A program made the translations under genes and the position numbers. Positions 10,400 to 23,446 of a stretch of 64,000 nucleotides of DNA are shown one piece after another. Positions within the stretch are counted from its first letter, which is position 1. Each line of letters starts with the position of its first letter. The stretch is from Bombus terrestris (Eukaryota; Arthropoda; Insecta; Hymenoptera; Apidae): contig NW_025963555.1 of NCBI RefSeq assembly GCF_910591885.1, positions 3,038,001-3,102,000 of the forward strand, written 5' to 3'. A model generated the notes under the pieces. It was not told the origin of the DNA and ran no database searches. It worked only from the letters and a program-made list of their open reading frames with translations.

Positions 10400-11650
10400 A
10401 TTTCGGACATTAGATTGCACTGTAGTATGCGGAAATAGTATTATTTATGTGAAACTATTCATAAACTGTAAACATTTATCAGTAGGCAGTAGGATAAAGA
10501 CTTCCGGCTCCTCGGGATGGTGCGAATATTTCAATGTCCGTATGTGCCAAACCGTTGGTTTGTGACACACCTCTTCGCGTCCCTCGCTCGCCGTGCTCGC
10601 TCGAAAGCTATAGACTAACCGAAAACCAATCCCTCTTGCGTTCATTATTCGATATGGTGGCGACATATTTCGAATTTGCGAACGTGTCGGATCGGTTCTG
10701 AGGTTGGACTAGATTTTTACGAGCGAGCGGAGCGAGCGAGCAACGGTCACAATTTCCAAGCTATACATATACCATATATTGCCTTGCATATATTTCGTGT
10801 TATTACCTTATTTTGTCAGCCATTTCGGACATCACATTGCACTGTACTATGTGGAAATAGTACCATTTATGAGAAACTATTCATAAACTGTAAACATTTG
10901 TAGGTAATCAATAGGATAAAGACTTCCGGCTCCTCGGGCCGGTGCGAATATTTGAATGTCCCCATGTGCCAAACCGTTGGTTTGTGACACACCTTTACCC
11001 GTCTCTCGCTCGCTGCGCTCGCTCGGAAGCTATAGCCTAACCGAAAACCAAACCCTCTTGCGTTAGTCATTTGGCATGGAGGCGACTTGTTTCAAATTTG
11101 GGAACGTGTCGGATCGGATGTGTGGTTGGACTAAATTTTTACGAGCGAGCGGAGCGAGCGAGCAACGATCACAATTTCCAAGCTATACATATGGCTTATA
11201 TTGACTTGCATATATTTCGTGTTATTACCTAATTTTGTCAGCCATTTCTGACATCACATTGCACTGTACTATGTGGAAATAGTACTATTTATGTGAAACT
11301 AATCATAAACTGTAAACAATTATCACTAGGCAGTAGGATAAAGACTTCCGGCTCCTCGGGATGGTGCGAATACTTCAATGTCCCCATGTGCCAAACCGTT
11401 GGATTGTGACACACCTCTCCGCGTCCCTCGCTCCCCGTGCTCGCTCGAAAGCTATAGCCTAACCTAAAACCAATCCCTCTGGCGTTAGTCATTCGATATG
11501 GAGGCGACTTATTTCAAATTTGGGAAAGTGTCGGGTCGGATGTGAGGTTGGACTAAATTTTTACGAGCGAGCGGAGCGAGCGAGCAACGATCACAACTTC
11601 CAAGATATACATATACCTTATATTGCCTTGCATATATTTCGTGTTATTAC
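10400..11650. repeat. Intermediate copy, 8- then 7-monomer spacing
   Basis: Landmarks 10445, 10867 and 11289 match 7069, 7491 and 7913 at +3376 (8 monomers) and 13399, 13821 and 14243 at +2954 (7 monomers). The next monomer, 11711, matches 8757, not 8335, so one monomer of the block is absent here compared with the copies on either side. This explains why the period changes from 8 to 7. Confidence 0.85.
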
Positions 11651-12929
11651 CTAATTTTGTCAGCCATTTCGGACATTAGATTGCACTGTAGTATGCGGAA
11701 ATAGTACTATTTATGTGAAACTATTCATAAACTGTATACATTTGTCAGTAGGCAATAGGATAAAGACTTCAGGCTCCTCGGGCTGGTGCGAATATTTGAA
11801 TGTATCAATGTGCCAAACCGTTGGATTGTGACACACCTCTCCGCGACCCTCGCTCACCGTGCTCGCTCGAAAGCTATAGCCTAACCGAAAACCAATCCCT
11901 CTTGCGTTCATTATTCGATATGGCGGCGACATATTTCGAATTTGCAAACGTGTCGAATCGGCTGTGAGGTTGGACAGGATTTTTACGAGCGAGCGGAGCG
12001 AGCGAGCAACTATCACAAATTGCAAGCCATACATATACCTTATATTGCCTTGCATATATTTCGTGTCATTACCGAATATTGTCAGACATTTCGGACATCA
12101 CATTGCACTGTTCTATGTGGAAATAGTACTATTTATATGAAACTATTTATAAACTGTATACATTTGTCAGTAGGCAATAGGATAAAGACTTCAGGCTCCT
12201 CGGGATGGTGCGAATATTTCAATGTCCCCATGTGCCAAACCGTTGGATTGTGACACACCTCTCCGCGTGCCTCGCTCGCCGTGCTCGCTCGAAAGCTATA
12301 GCCTAACCTAAAACCAATCCCTCTTGCGTTAGTCATTCGACATGGAGGCGACTTATTTCAAATTTGGGAAAGTGTCGGATCGGATGTGAGGTTGGACGAA
12401 ATTTTTACGAGCGAGCGGAGCGAGCGAGCAACGATCACAATTTCCAAGCTATACATATACCGTATATTGCCTTGCATATATTTCGTGTTATTACCTAATT
12501 TTGTCAGACATTTCGGACATCACATTGCACTGTACGATGTGGGAATAGTACTATTTATGTGAAACTATTCATAAACTGTATACATCTGTCAGTAGGCAAT
12601 AGGATAAAGACTTCCGGCTCCTCGGGCTGGTGCGAATATTTCAATATCCGTATGTGCCAAACCGTTGGTTTGTGACACACCTCTCCGCGTCCCTCGCTCG
12701 CCGTGCTCGCTCGAAAGCTATAGACTAACCGAAAACCAATCCCTCTTGCGTTCATTATTCGACATGGTGGCGACATATTTCGAATTTGCGAACGTGTCGG
12801 ATCGGTTGTGAGGTTGGACTAGATTTTTCCGAGCGAGCGGAGCGAGCGAGCGACGGTCACAATTTCCAAGCTATACATATACCATATATTGCCTTGCATA
12901 TATTTCGTGTTATTACCTTATTTTGTCAG

Positions 12930-15380
12930 CCATTTCGGACATCACATTGCACTGTACTATGTGGAAATAGTACTATTTATGAGAAACTATTCATAAACTG
13001 TAAACATTTATCAGTAGGCAGTAGGATAAAGACTTCCGGCTCGTCGCGATGGTGCGAATATTTCAATGTCCCCATGTGCCAAACCGTTGGATTGTGACAC
13101 ACCTCTCCGCGTCCCTCGCTCACCGTGCTCGCTCGAAAGCTATAGCCTAACCTAAAACCAATCCCTCTGGCGTTAGTCATTCGATATGGAGGCGACTTAT
13201 TTCAAATTTGGGAAAGTGTCGGGTCGGATGTGAGGTTGGACTAAATTTTTACGAGCGAGCGGAGCGAGCGAGCAACGATCACAACTTCCAAGATATACAT
13301 ATACCTTATATTGCATTGCATATATTTCGTGTTATTACCTAATTTTGTCAGACATTTCGGACATTAGATTGCACTGTAGTATGCGGAAATAGTATTATTT
13401 ATGTGAAACTATTCATAAACTGTAAACATTTATCAGTAGGCAGTAGGATAAAGACTTCCGGCTCCTCGGGATGGTGCGAATATTTCAATGTCCGTATGTG
13501 CCAAACCGTTGGTTTGTGACACACCTCTTCGCGTCCCTCGCTCGCCGTGCTCGCTCGAAAGCTATAGACTAACCGAAAACCAATCCCACTTGCGTTCATT
13601 ATTCGATATGGTGGCGACATATTTCGAATTTGCGAACGTGTCGGATCGGTTCTGAGGTTGGACTAGATTTTTACGAGCGAGCGGAGCGAGCGAGCAACGG
13701 TCACAATTTCCAAGCTATACATATACCATATATTGCCTTGCATATATTTCGTGTTATTACCTTATTTTGTCAGCCATTTCGGACATCACATTGCACTGTA
13801 CTATGTGGAAATAGTACCATTTATGAGAAACTATTCATAAACTGTAAACATTTGTAGGTAATCAATAGGATAGAGACTTCCGGCTCCTCGGGCCGGTGCG
13901 AATATTTGAATGTCCCCATGTGCCAAACCGTTGGTTTGTGACACACCTTTACCCGTCTCTCGCTCGCTGCGCTCGCTCGGAAGCTATAGCCTAACCGAAA
14001 ACCAAACCCTCTTGCGTTAGTCATTTGACATGGAGGCGACTTGTTTCAAATTTGGGAACGTGTCGGATCGGATGTGTGGTTGGACTAAATTTTTACGAGC
14101 GAGCGGAGCGAGCGAGCAACGATCACAATTTCCAAGCTATACATATGGCTTATATTGACTTGCATATATTTCGTGTTATTACCTAATTTTGTCAGCCATT
14201 TCTGACATCACATTGCACTGTACTATGTGGAAATAGTACTATTTATGTGAAACTAATCATAAACTGTAAACAATTATCACTAGGCAGTAGGATAAAGACT
14301 TCCGGCTCCTCGGGCCGGTGCGAATATTTGAATGTCCCCATGTGCCAAACCGTTGAATTGTGACACACCTCTCCGCGTCCCTCGCTCGCCGTGCTCGCTC
14401 GAAAGCTATAGCCTAACCTAAAACCAATCCCTCTTGCGTTAGTCATTCGACATGGAGGCGACTTATTTCAAATTTGGGAAAGTGTCGGATCGGATGTGAG
14501 GTTGGACTAAATTTTTACGAGCGAGCGGAGCGAGCGAGCAACGATCACAACTTCCAAGATATACATATACCTTATATTGCCTTGCATATATTTCGTGTTA
14601 TTACCTAATTTTGTCAGACATTTCGGACATCATATTGCACTGTAGTATGCGGAAATAGTACTATTTATGTGAAACTATTCATAAACTGTAAACATTTATC
14701 AGTACGCAGTAGGATAAACACTTCCGGCTCCTCGGGATGGTGCGAATATTTCAATGTCCCCATGTGCCAAACCGTTGAATTGTGACACACCTATCCGCGT
14801 CCCTCGCTCGCCGTGCTCGCTCGAAAGCTATAGCCTAACCTAAAACCAATCGCTCTTGCGTTAGTCATTCGACATGGAGGCGACTTATTTCAAATTTGGG
14901 AAAGTGTCGGATCGGATGTGAGGTTGGACTAAATTTTTACGAGCGAGCGGAGCGAGCGAGCGAAGATCTCAACTTCCAAGATATACATATACCTTATATT
15001 GCCTTGCATATATTTCGTGTTATTACCTAATTTTGTCAGACATTTCGGACATTAGATTGCACTGTAGTATGCGGAAATAGTACTATTTATGTGAAACTAT
15101 TCATAAACTGTATACATTTGTCAGTAGGCAATAGGATAAAGACTTCAGGCTCCTCGGGCTGGTGCGAATATTTGAATGTATCAATGTGCCAAACCGTTGG
15201 ATTGTAACACACCTCTCCGCGACCCTCGCTCACCGTGCTCGCTCGAAAGCTATAGCCTAACCGAAAACCAATCCCTCTTGCGTTCATTATTCGATATGGC
15301 GGCGACATATTTCGAATTTGCAAACGTGTCGAATCGGTTGTGAGGTTGGACAGGATTTTTACGAGCGAGCGGAGCGAGCG
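12930..15380. repeat. Long-range block, 15-monomer spacing, copy 2
   Basis: Counterpart of 6600-9050 at an offset of 6330 bp. It agrees almost throughout, but the 14243 monomer carries GGGCCGGTGCG and GAATTGTGACAC where 7913 has GGGATGGTGCG and GGATTGTGACAC. That patch looks like local conversion from another monomer class. Confidence 0.85.
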
Positions 15381-15719
15381 AGCAACTATCACAAATTGCA
15401 AGCCATACATATACCTTATATTGCCTTGCATATATTTCGTGTCATTACCGAATATTGTCAGACATTTCGGACATCACATTGCACTGTTCTATGTGGAAAT
15501 AGTACTATTTATATGAAACTATTTATAAACTGTAAACATTTGTCAGTAATCAATAGGATAAAGACTTCCGGCTCCTCGGGATGGTGCGAATATTTCAATG
15601 TCCCCATGTGCCAAACCGTTGGATTGTGACACACCTCTCCGCGTCCCTCGCTCGCTGCGCTCGCTCGAAAGCTATAGCCTAACCTAAAACCAATCCCTCT
15701 TGCGTTAGTCATTCGACAT

Positions 15720-17260
15720 GGAGGCGACTTATTTCAAATTTGGGAAAGTGTCGGATCGGATGTGAGGTTGGACTAAATTTTTACGAGCGAGCGGTGCGAG
15801 CGAGCAACGATCACAACTTCCAAGATATACATATACCTTATATTGCCTTGCATATATTTCGTGTTATTACCTAATTTTGTCAGCCATTTCGGACATTGGA
15901 TTGCACTGTAGTATGCGGAAATAGTACTATTTATGTGAAACTATTCATAAACTGTAAACATTTATCAGTAGGCAGTAGGATAAAGACTTCCGGCTCCTCG
16001 GGATGGTGCGATTATTTCAATGTCCCCATGTGCCAAACCGTTGGATTGTGACACACCTCTCCGCGTCCCTCGCTCGCCATGCTCGCTCGAAAGCTATAGC
16101 CTAACCGAAAACCAATCCCTCTTGCGTTCATTATTCGATATGGCGGCGACATATTTCGAATTTGCGAACGTGTCGGATCGGCTGTGAGGTTGGACAGGAT
16201 TTTTACGAGCGAGCGGAGCGAGCGAGCAACGATCACAAATTGCAAGCCATACATATACCGTGTATTGCCTTGCATATATTTCGTGTTATTACCTAATTTT
16301 GTCAGACATTTCGGACATCACATTGCACTGTACGATGTGGGAATAGTACTATTTATGTGAAACTATTCATAAACCGTAAACATTTGTCAGTAGGCAATAG
16401 GATAAAGACTTCCGGCTCCTCGGGCTGGTGCGAATATTTCAATGTCCGTATGTGCCAAACCGTTGGTTTGTGACACACCTCTCCGCGTCCCTCGCTCGCC
16501 ATGCTCGCTCGAAAGCTATAGCCTATCCGAAAACCAATCCCTCTTGCGTTCATTATTCGACATGGTGGCGACATATTTCGAATTTGCGAACGTGTCGGAT
16601 CGGTTGTGAGGTTGGACTAGATTTTTACGAGCGAGCGGAGCGAGCGAGCGACGGTCACAATTTCCAAGCTATACATATACCATATATTGCCTTGCATATA
16701 TTTCGTGTTATTACCTTATTTTGTCAGCCATTTCGGACATCACATTGCACTGTACTATGTGGAAATAGTACTATTTATGAGAAACTATTCATAAACTGTA
16801 AACATTTGTCGGTAATCAATAGGATAAAGACTTCCGGCTCCTCGGGCCGGTGCGAATATTTGAATGTCCCCATGTGCCAAACCGTTGGATTGTGACACAC
16901 CTCTCCGCGTCCCTCGCTCGCCGTGCTCGCTCGAAAGCTATAGCCTAACCTAAAACCAATCCCTCTTGCGTTAGTCATTCGACATGGAGGCGACTTATTT
17001 CAAATTTGGGAAAGTGTCGGATCGGATGTGAGGTTGGACTAAATTTTTACGAGCGAGCGGTGCGAGCGAGCAACGATCACAACTTCCAAGATATACATAT
17101 ACCTTATATTGCCTTGCATATATTTCGTGTTATTACCTAATTTTGTCAGCCATTTCGGACATTGGATTGCACTGTAGTATGCGGAAATAGTACTATTTAT
17201 GTGAAACTATTCATAAACTGTAAACATTTATCAGTAGGCAGTAGGATAAAGACTTCCGGC
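15720..17260. repeat. 12-monomer-spaced block, copy 1
   Basis: Matches 20775-22315 at offset 5055 (12 x 422 minus the 9-bp loss in the 19729 monomer). Shared features include the GAGCGGTGCGAGC arm B, CGATTATTTCAATG, CATAAACCGTAAACATTTG and GCCTATCCGAAAACC near 16524 and 21579. Confidence 0.85.
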
Positions 17261-18059
17261 TCCTCGGGATGGTGCGATTATTTCAATGTCCCCATGTGCC
17301 AAACCGTTGGATTGTGACACACTTCTCTGCGTCCCTCGCTCGCCATGCTCGCTCGAAAGCTATAGCCTAACCGAAAACCAATCCCTCTTGCGTTCATTAT
17401 TCGATATGGCGGCGACATATTTCGAATTTGCGAACGTGTCGGATCGGCTGTGAGGTTGGACAGGATTTTTACGAGCGAGCGGAGCGAGCGAGCAACGGTC
17501 ACAATTTCCAAGCTTTACATATACCATATATTGCCTTGCATATATTTCGTGTTATTACCTTATTTTGTCAGCCATTTCGGACATCACATTGCACTGTACA
17601 ATGTGGAAATAGTACTATTTATGAGAAACTATTCATAAACTGTAAACATTTATCAGTAGGCAGTAGGATAAAGACATCCGGCTCGTCGGGATGGTGCGAA
17701 TATTTCAATGTCCCCATGTGCCAAACCGTTGGATTGTGACACACCTCTCCGCGTCCCTCGCTCGCCGTGCTCGCTCGAAAGCTATAGCCTAACCTAAAAC
17801 CAATCCCTCTTGCGTTAGTCATTCGACATGGAGGCGACTTGTTTCAAATTTGGGAAAGTGTCGGATCGGATGTGAGGTTGGACTAAATTTTTACGAGCGA
17901 GCGGAGCGAGCGAGCAACGATCACAACTTCCAAGATATAGATATACCTTATATTGCCTTGCATATATTTCGTGTTATTACCTAATTTTGTCAGCCATTTC
18001 GGACATTAGATTGCACTGTAGTATGCGGAAATAGTACTATTTATGTGAAACTATTCATA

Positions 18060-19235
18060 AACTGTAAACATTTATCAGTAGGCAGTAGGATAAAGACTTC
18101 CGGCTCCTCCGGCTGGTGCGAATATTTCAATGTCCGTATGTGCCATACCGTTGGTTTGTGACACACCTTTACGCGTAACTCGCTCGCTACGCTCGCTCGA
18201 AAACTATAGCCTTACCTAAAACCAATCCCTCTTGCGTTCATTATCCGATATGGCGGCGACATATTTCGAATTTGCGAACGTGTCGGATCGGCTGTGAGGT
18301 TGGACAGGATTTTTACGAGCGAGCGGAGCGAGCGAGCAACGATCACAAATTGCAAGCCATACATATACCTTATATTGCCTTGCATATATTTCGTGTTATT
18401 ACCTAATTTTGTCAGACATTTCGGACATCACATTGCACTGTACGATGTGGAAATAGTACTACTTATGTGAAACTATTCGTAAACTGTATACATTTGTCAG
18501 TAGGCAATAGGATAAAGACTTCCGGCTCCTCCGGCTGGTGCGAATATTTCAATGTCCGTATGTGCCATACCGTTGGTTTGTGACACACCTCTCCGCGTCC
18601 CTCGCTCGCCGTGCTCGCTCGAAAGCTATAGCCTAACCTAAAACCAATCCCTCTTGCGTTAGTCATTCGACATGGAGGCGACTTTTTTCAAATTTGGTAA
18701 AGTGTCGGATCGGATGTGAGGTTGGACTAAATTTTTACGAGCGAGCGGAGCGAGCGAGCAACGATCACAACTTCCAAGATATACATATACCTTATATTGC
18801 CTTGCATATATTTCGTGTTATTACCTAATTTTGTCAGCCATTTCGGACATTAGATTGCACTGTAGTATGCGGAAATAGTACTATTTATGTGAAACTATTC
18901 ATAAACTGTAAACATTTATCAGTACGCAGTAGGATAAAGACTTCCGGCTCCTCGGGATGGTGCGAATATTTCAATGTCCCCATGTGCCAAACCGTTGAAT
19001 TGTGACACACCTATCCGCGTCCCTCGCTCGCCGTGCTCGCTCGAAAGCTATAGCCTAACCTAAAACCAATCCCTCTTGCGTTAGTCATTCGACATGGAGG
19101 CGACTTATTTCAAATTTGGGAAAGTGTCGGATCGGATGTGAGGTTGGACTAAATTTTTACGAGCGAGCGGAGCGAGCGAGCGAAGATCTCAACTTCCAAG
19201 ATATACGTATACCTTATATTGCCTTCCATATATTT
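18060..19235. repeat. 10-monomer-spaced block, copy 1
   Basis: Matches 22271-23446 at offset 4211 (10 x 422 minus 9). Both share CTCCTCCGGCTGG, GTGCCATACCG, the arm A variant CTCGCTCGCTACGCTCGC, AAAACTATAGCCTTACC and CTATTCGTAAACTGTATAC. The 18 kb copy ends with the AAGATCTCAACTTCC form, the 22 kb copy with AAGATCTCAGCTTCC. Confidence 0.85.
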
Positions 19236-19656
19236 CGTGTTATTACCTAATTTTGTCAGCCATTTCGGACATTAGATTGCACTGTAGTATGCGGAAATAG
19301 TACTATTTATGTGAAACTATTCATAAACTGTATACATTTGTCAGTAGGCAATAGGATAAAGACTTCAGGCTCCTCGGGCTGGTGCGAATATTTGAATGTA
19401 TCAATGTTCCAAACCGTTGGATTGTGACACACCTCTCCGCGACCCTCGCTCACCGTGCTCGCTCGAAAGCTATAGCCTAACCGAAAACCAATCCCTCTTG
19501 CGTTCATTATTCGATATGGCGGCGACATATTTCGAATTTGCGAACGTGTCGAATCGGTTGTGAGGTTGGACAGGATTTTTACGAGCGAGCGGAGCGAGCG
19601 AGCAACTATCACAAATTGCAAGCCATACATATACCTTATATTGCCTTGCATATATT

Positions 19657-20210
19657 TCGTGTCATTACCGAATATTGTCAGACATTTCGGACATCACATT
19701 GCACTGTTCTATGTGGAAATAGTACTATTTATATGAAACTATTTATAAACTGTAAACATTTGTCAGTAGGCAATAGGATAAAGACTTCCGGCTCCTCGGG
19801 CTGGTGCGAATATTTCAATGTCCGTATGTGCCAAACCGTTGGTTTGTGACACACCTTTACGCGTATCTCGCTCGCTGCGCTCGCTCGAAAACTATAGCCT
19901 AACCTAAAACCAATCCATCTTGCGTTCATTATTCGATATGGTGGCGACATATTTCGAATTTGCGAACGTGTGGGATCGGTTGTGAGGTTGGACAGGATTT
20001 TTTCGAGCGAGCGAGCAACGATCACAATTTCCAAGCTATACATATACCGTATATTGCCTTGCATATATTTCGTGTTATTACCTAATTTTGTCAGACATTT
20101 CGGACATCACGTTGCACTGTACGATGTGGGAATAGTACTATTTATGTGAAACTATTCATAAACTGTATAAATTTGTCAGTAGGCAATAGGATAAAGACTT
20201 CCGGCTCCTC
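19657..20210. repeat. 9-monomer-spaced block, copy 1
   Basis: Matches 23446-24000 at offset 3789 (9 x 422 minus 9), including the 413-bp monomer with its 9-bp loss in arm B and the variant GAACGTGTGGGATCGG. Confidence 0.85.
19729..20141. repeat. 413-bp monomer, 9-bp loss in arm B
   Basis: Arm B is reduced to CGAGCGAGCGAG at 20004-20015, preceded by TTTTTT instead of TTTTTA. Confidence 0.9.
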
Positions 20211-20774
20211 GGGCTGGTGCGAATATTTCAATGTCCGTATGTGCCAAACCGTTGGTTTGTGACACACCTCTCCGCGTCCCTCGCTCGCCGTGCTCGCTCG
20301 AAAGCTATAGACTAACCGAATACCAATCCCTCTTGCGTTCATTATTCGACATGGTGGCGACATATTTCGAATTTGCGAACGTGTCGGATCGGTTGTGAGG
20401 TTGGACTAGATTTTTACGAGCGAGCGGAGCGAGCGAGCGACGGTCACAATTTCCAAGCTATACATATACCATATATTGCCTTGCATATATTTCGTGTTAT
20501 TACCTTATTTTGTCAGCCATTTCGGACATCACATTGCACTGTACTATGTGGAAATAGTACTATTTATGAGAAACTATTCATAAACTGTAAACATTTGTCG
20601 GTAATCAATAGGATAAAGACTTCCGGCTCCTCGGGCCGGTGCGAATATTTGAATGTCCCCATGTGCCAAACCGTTGAATTGTGACACACCTCTCCGCGTC
20701 CCTCGCTCGCCGTGCTCGCTCGAAAGCTATAGCCTAACCTAAAACCAATCCCTCTTGCGTTAGTCATTCGACAT

Positions 20775-22315
20775 GGAGGCGACTTATTTCAAATTTGGGA
20801 AAGTGTCGGATCGGATGTGAGGTTGGACTAAATTTTTACGAGCGAGCGGTGCGAGCGAGCAACGATCACAACTTCCAAGATATACATATATCTTATATTG
20901 CCTTGCATATATTTCGTATTATTACCTAATTTTGTCAGCCATTTCGGACATCAGATTGCACTGTAGTATGTGGAAATAGTACTATTTATGTGAAACTATT
21001 CATAAACTGTAAACATTTATCAGTAGGCAGTAGGATAAAGACTTCCGGCTCCTCGGGATGGTGCGATTATTTCAATGTCCCCATGTGCCAAACCGTTGGA
21101 TTGTGACACACTTCTCCGCGTCCCTCGCTCGCCATGCTCGCTCGAAAGCTATAGCCTAACCGAAAACCAATCCCTCTTGCGTTCATTATTCGACATGGTG
21201 GCGACATATTTCGAATTTGCGAACGTGTCGGATCGGCTGTGAGGTTGGACAGGATTTTTACGAGCGAGCGGAGCGAGCGAGCAACGATCACAAATTGCAA
21301 GCCATACATATACCGTGTATTGCCTTGCATATATTTCGTGTTATTACCTAATTTTGTCAGACATTTCGGACATCACATTGCACTGTACGATGTGGGAATA
21401 GTACTATTTATGTGAAACTATTCATAAACCGTAAACATTTGTCAGTAGGCAATAGGATAAAGACTTCCGGCTCCTCGGGCTGGTGCGAATATTTCAATGT
21501 CCGTATGTGCCAAACCGTTGGTTTGTGACACACCTCTCCGCGTCCCTCGCTCGCCATGCTCGCTCGAAAGCTATAGCCTATCCGAAAACCAATCCCTCTT
21601 GCGTTCATTATTCGACATGGTGGCGACATATTTCGAATTTGCGAACGTGTCGGATCGGTTGTGAGGTTGGACTAGATTTTTACGAGCGAGCGGAGCGAGC
21701 GAGCGACGGTCACAATTTCCAAGCTATACATATACCATATATTGCCTTGCATATATTTCGTGTTATTACCTTATTTTGTCAGCCATTTCGGACATCACAT
21801 TGCACTGTACTATGTGGAAATAGTACTATTTATGAGAAACTATTCATAAACTGTAAACATTTGTCGGTAATCAATAGGATAAAGACTTCCGGCTCCTCGG
21901 GCCGGTGCGAATATTTGAATGTCCCCATGTGCCAAACCGTTGAATTGTGACACACCTCTCCGCGTCCCTCGCTCGCCGTGCTCGCTCGAAAGCTATAGCC
22001 TAACCTAAAACCAATCCCTCTTGCGTTAGTCATTCGACATGGAGGCGACTTATTTCAAATTTGGGAAAGTGTCGGATCGGATGTGAGGTTGGACTAAATT
22101 TTTACGAGCGAGCGGTGCGAGCGAGCAACGATCACAACTTCCAAGATATACATATACCTTATATTGCCTTGCATATATTTCGTGTTATTACCTAATTTTG
22201 TCAGCCATTTCGGACATTGGATTGCACTGTAGTATGCGGAAATAGTACTATTTATGAGAAACTATTCATAAACTGTAAACATCTATCAGTAGGCAGTAGG
22301 ATAAAGACTTCCGGC
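20775..22315. repeat. 12-monomer-spaced block, copy 2
   Basis: Counterpart of 15720-17260. Agreement stops near 22315, where this copy switches to CTCCTCCGGCTGG and then follows the 18 kb region instead. Confidence 0.85.
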
Positions 22316-23446
22316 TCCTCCGGCTGGTGCGAATATTTCAATGTCCGTATGTGCCATACCGTTGGTTTGTGACACACCTTTACGCGTAACTCGCTCGCTA
22401 CGCTCGCTCGAAAACTATAGCCTTACCTAAAACCAATCCCTCTTGCGTTCATTATTCGATATGGCGGCGACATATTTCGAATTTGCGAACGTGTCGGATC
22501 GGCTGTGAGGTTGGACAGGATTTGTACGAGCGAGCGGAGCGAGCGAGCAACGATCACAAATTGCAAGCCATACATATACCTTATATTGCCTTGCATATAT
22601 TTCGTGTTATTACCTAATTTTGTCAGACATTTCGGACATCACATTGCACTGTACGATGTGGAAATAGTACTACTTATGTGAAACTATTCGTAAACTGTAT
22701 ACATTTGTCAGTAGGCAATAGGATAAAGACTTCCGGCTCCTCCGGCTGGTGCGAATATTTCAATGTCCGTATGTGCCATACCGTTGGTTTGTGACACACC
22801 TCTCCGCATCCCTCGCTCGCCGTGCTCGCTCGAAAGCTATAGCCTAACCTAAAACCAATCCCTCTTGCGTTAGTAATTCGACATGGAGGCGACTTTTTTC
22901 AAATTTGGGAAAGTGTCGGATCGGATGTGAGGTTGGACTAAATTTTTACGAGCGAGCGGAGCGAGCGAGCAACGATCACAACTTCCAAGATATACATATA
23001 CCTTATATTGCCTTGCATATATTTCGTGTTATTACCTAATTTTGTCAGCCATTTCGGACATTAGATTGCACTGTAGTATGCGGAAATAGTACTATTTATG
23101 TGAAACTATTCATAAGCTGTAAACATTTATCAGTACGCAGTAGGATAAAGACTTCCGGCTCCTCGGGATGGTGCGAATATTTCAATGTCCCCATGTGCCA
23201 AACCGTTGAATTGAGACACACCTATCCGCGTCCCTCGCTCGCCGTGCTCGCTCGAAAGCTATAGCCTAACCTAAAACCAATCCCTCTTGCGTTAGTCATT
23301 CGACATGGAGGCGACTTATTTCAAATTTGGGAAAGTGTCGGATCGAATGTGAGGTTGGACTAAATTTTTACGAGCGAGCGGAGCGAGCGAGCGAAGATCT
23401 CAGCTTCCAAGATATACATATACCTTATATTGCCTTGCATATATTT
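22271..23446. repeat. 10-monomer-spaced block, copy 2
   Basis: Counterpart of 18060-19235 with scattered private substitutions (TTTGTACGAGC near 22524, TTAGTAATTCG near 22872, AGCTGTAAAC near 23116). It ends where CGTGTCATTACCGAATATTG begins, and from there matches 19657 onward, which is a second switch of partner. Confidence 0.85.
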
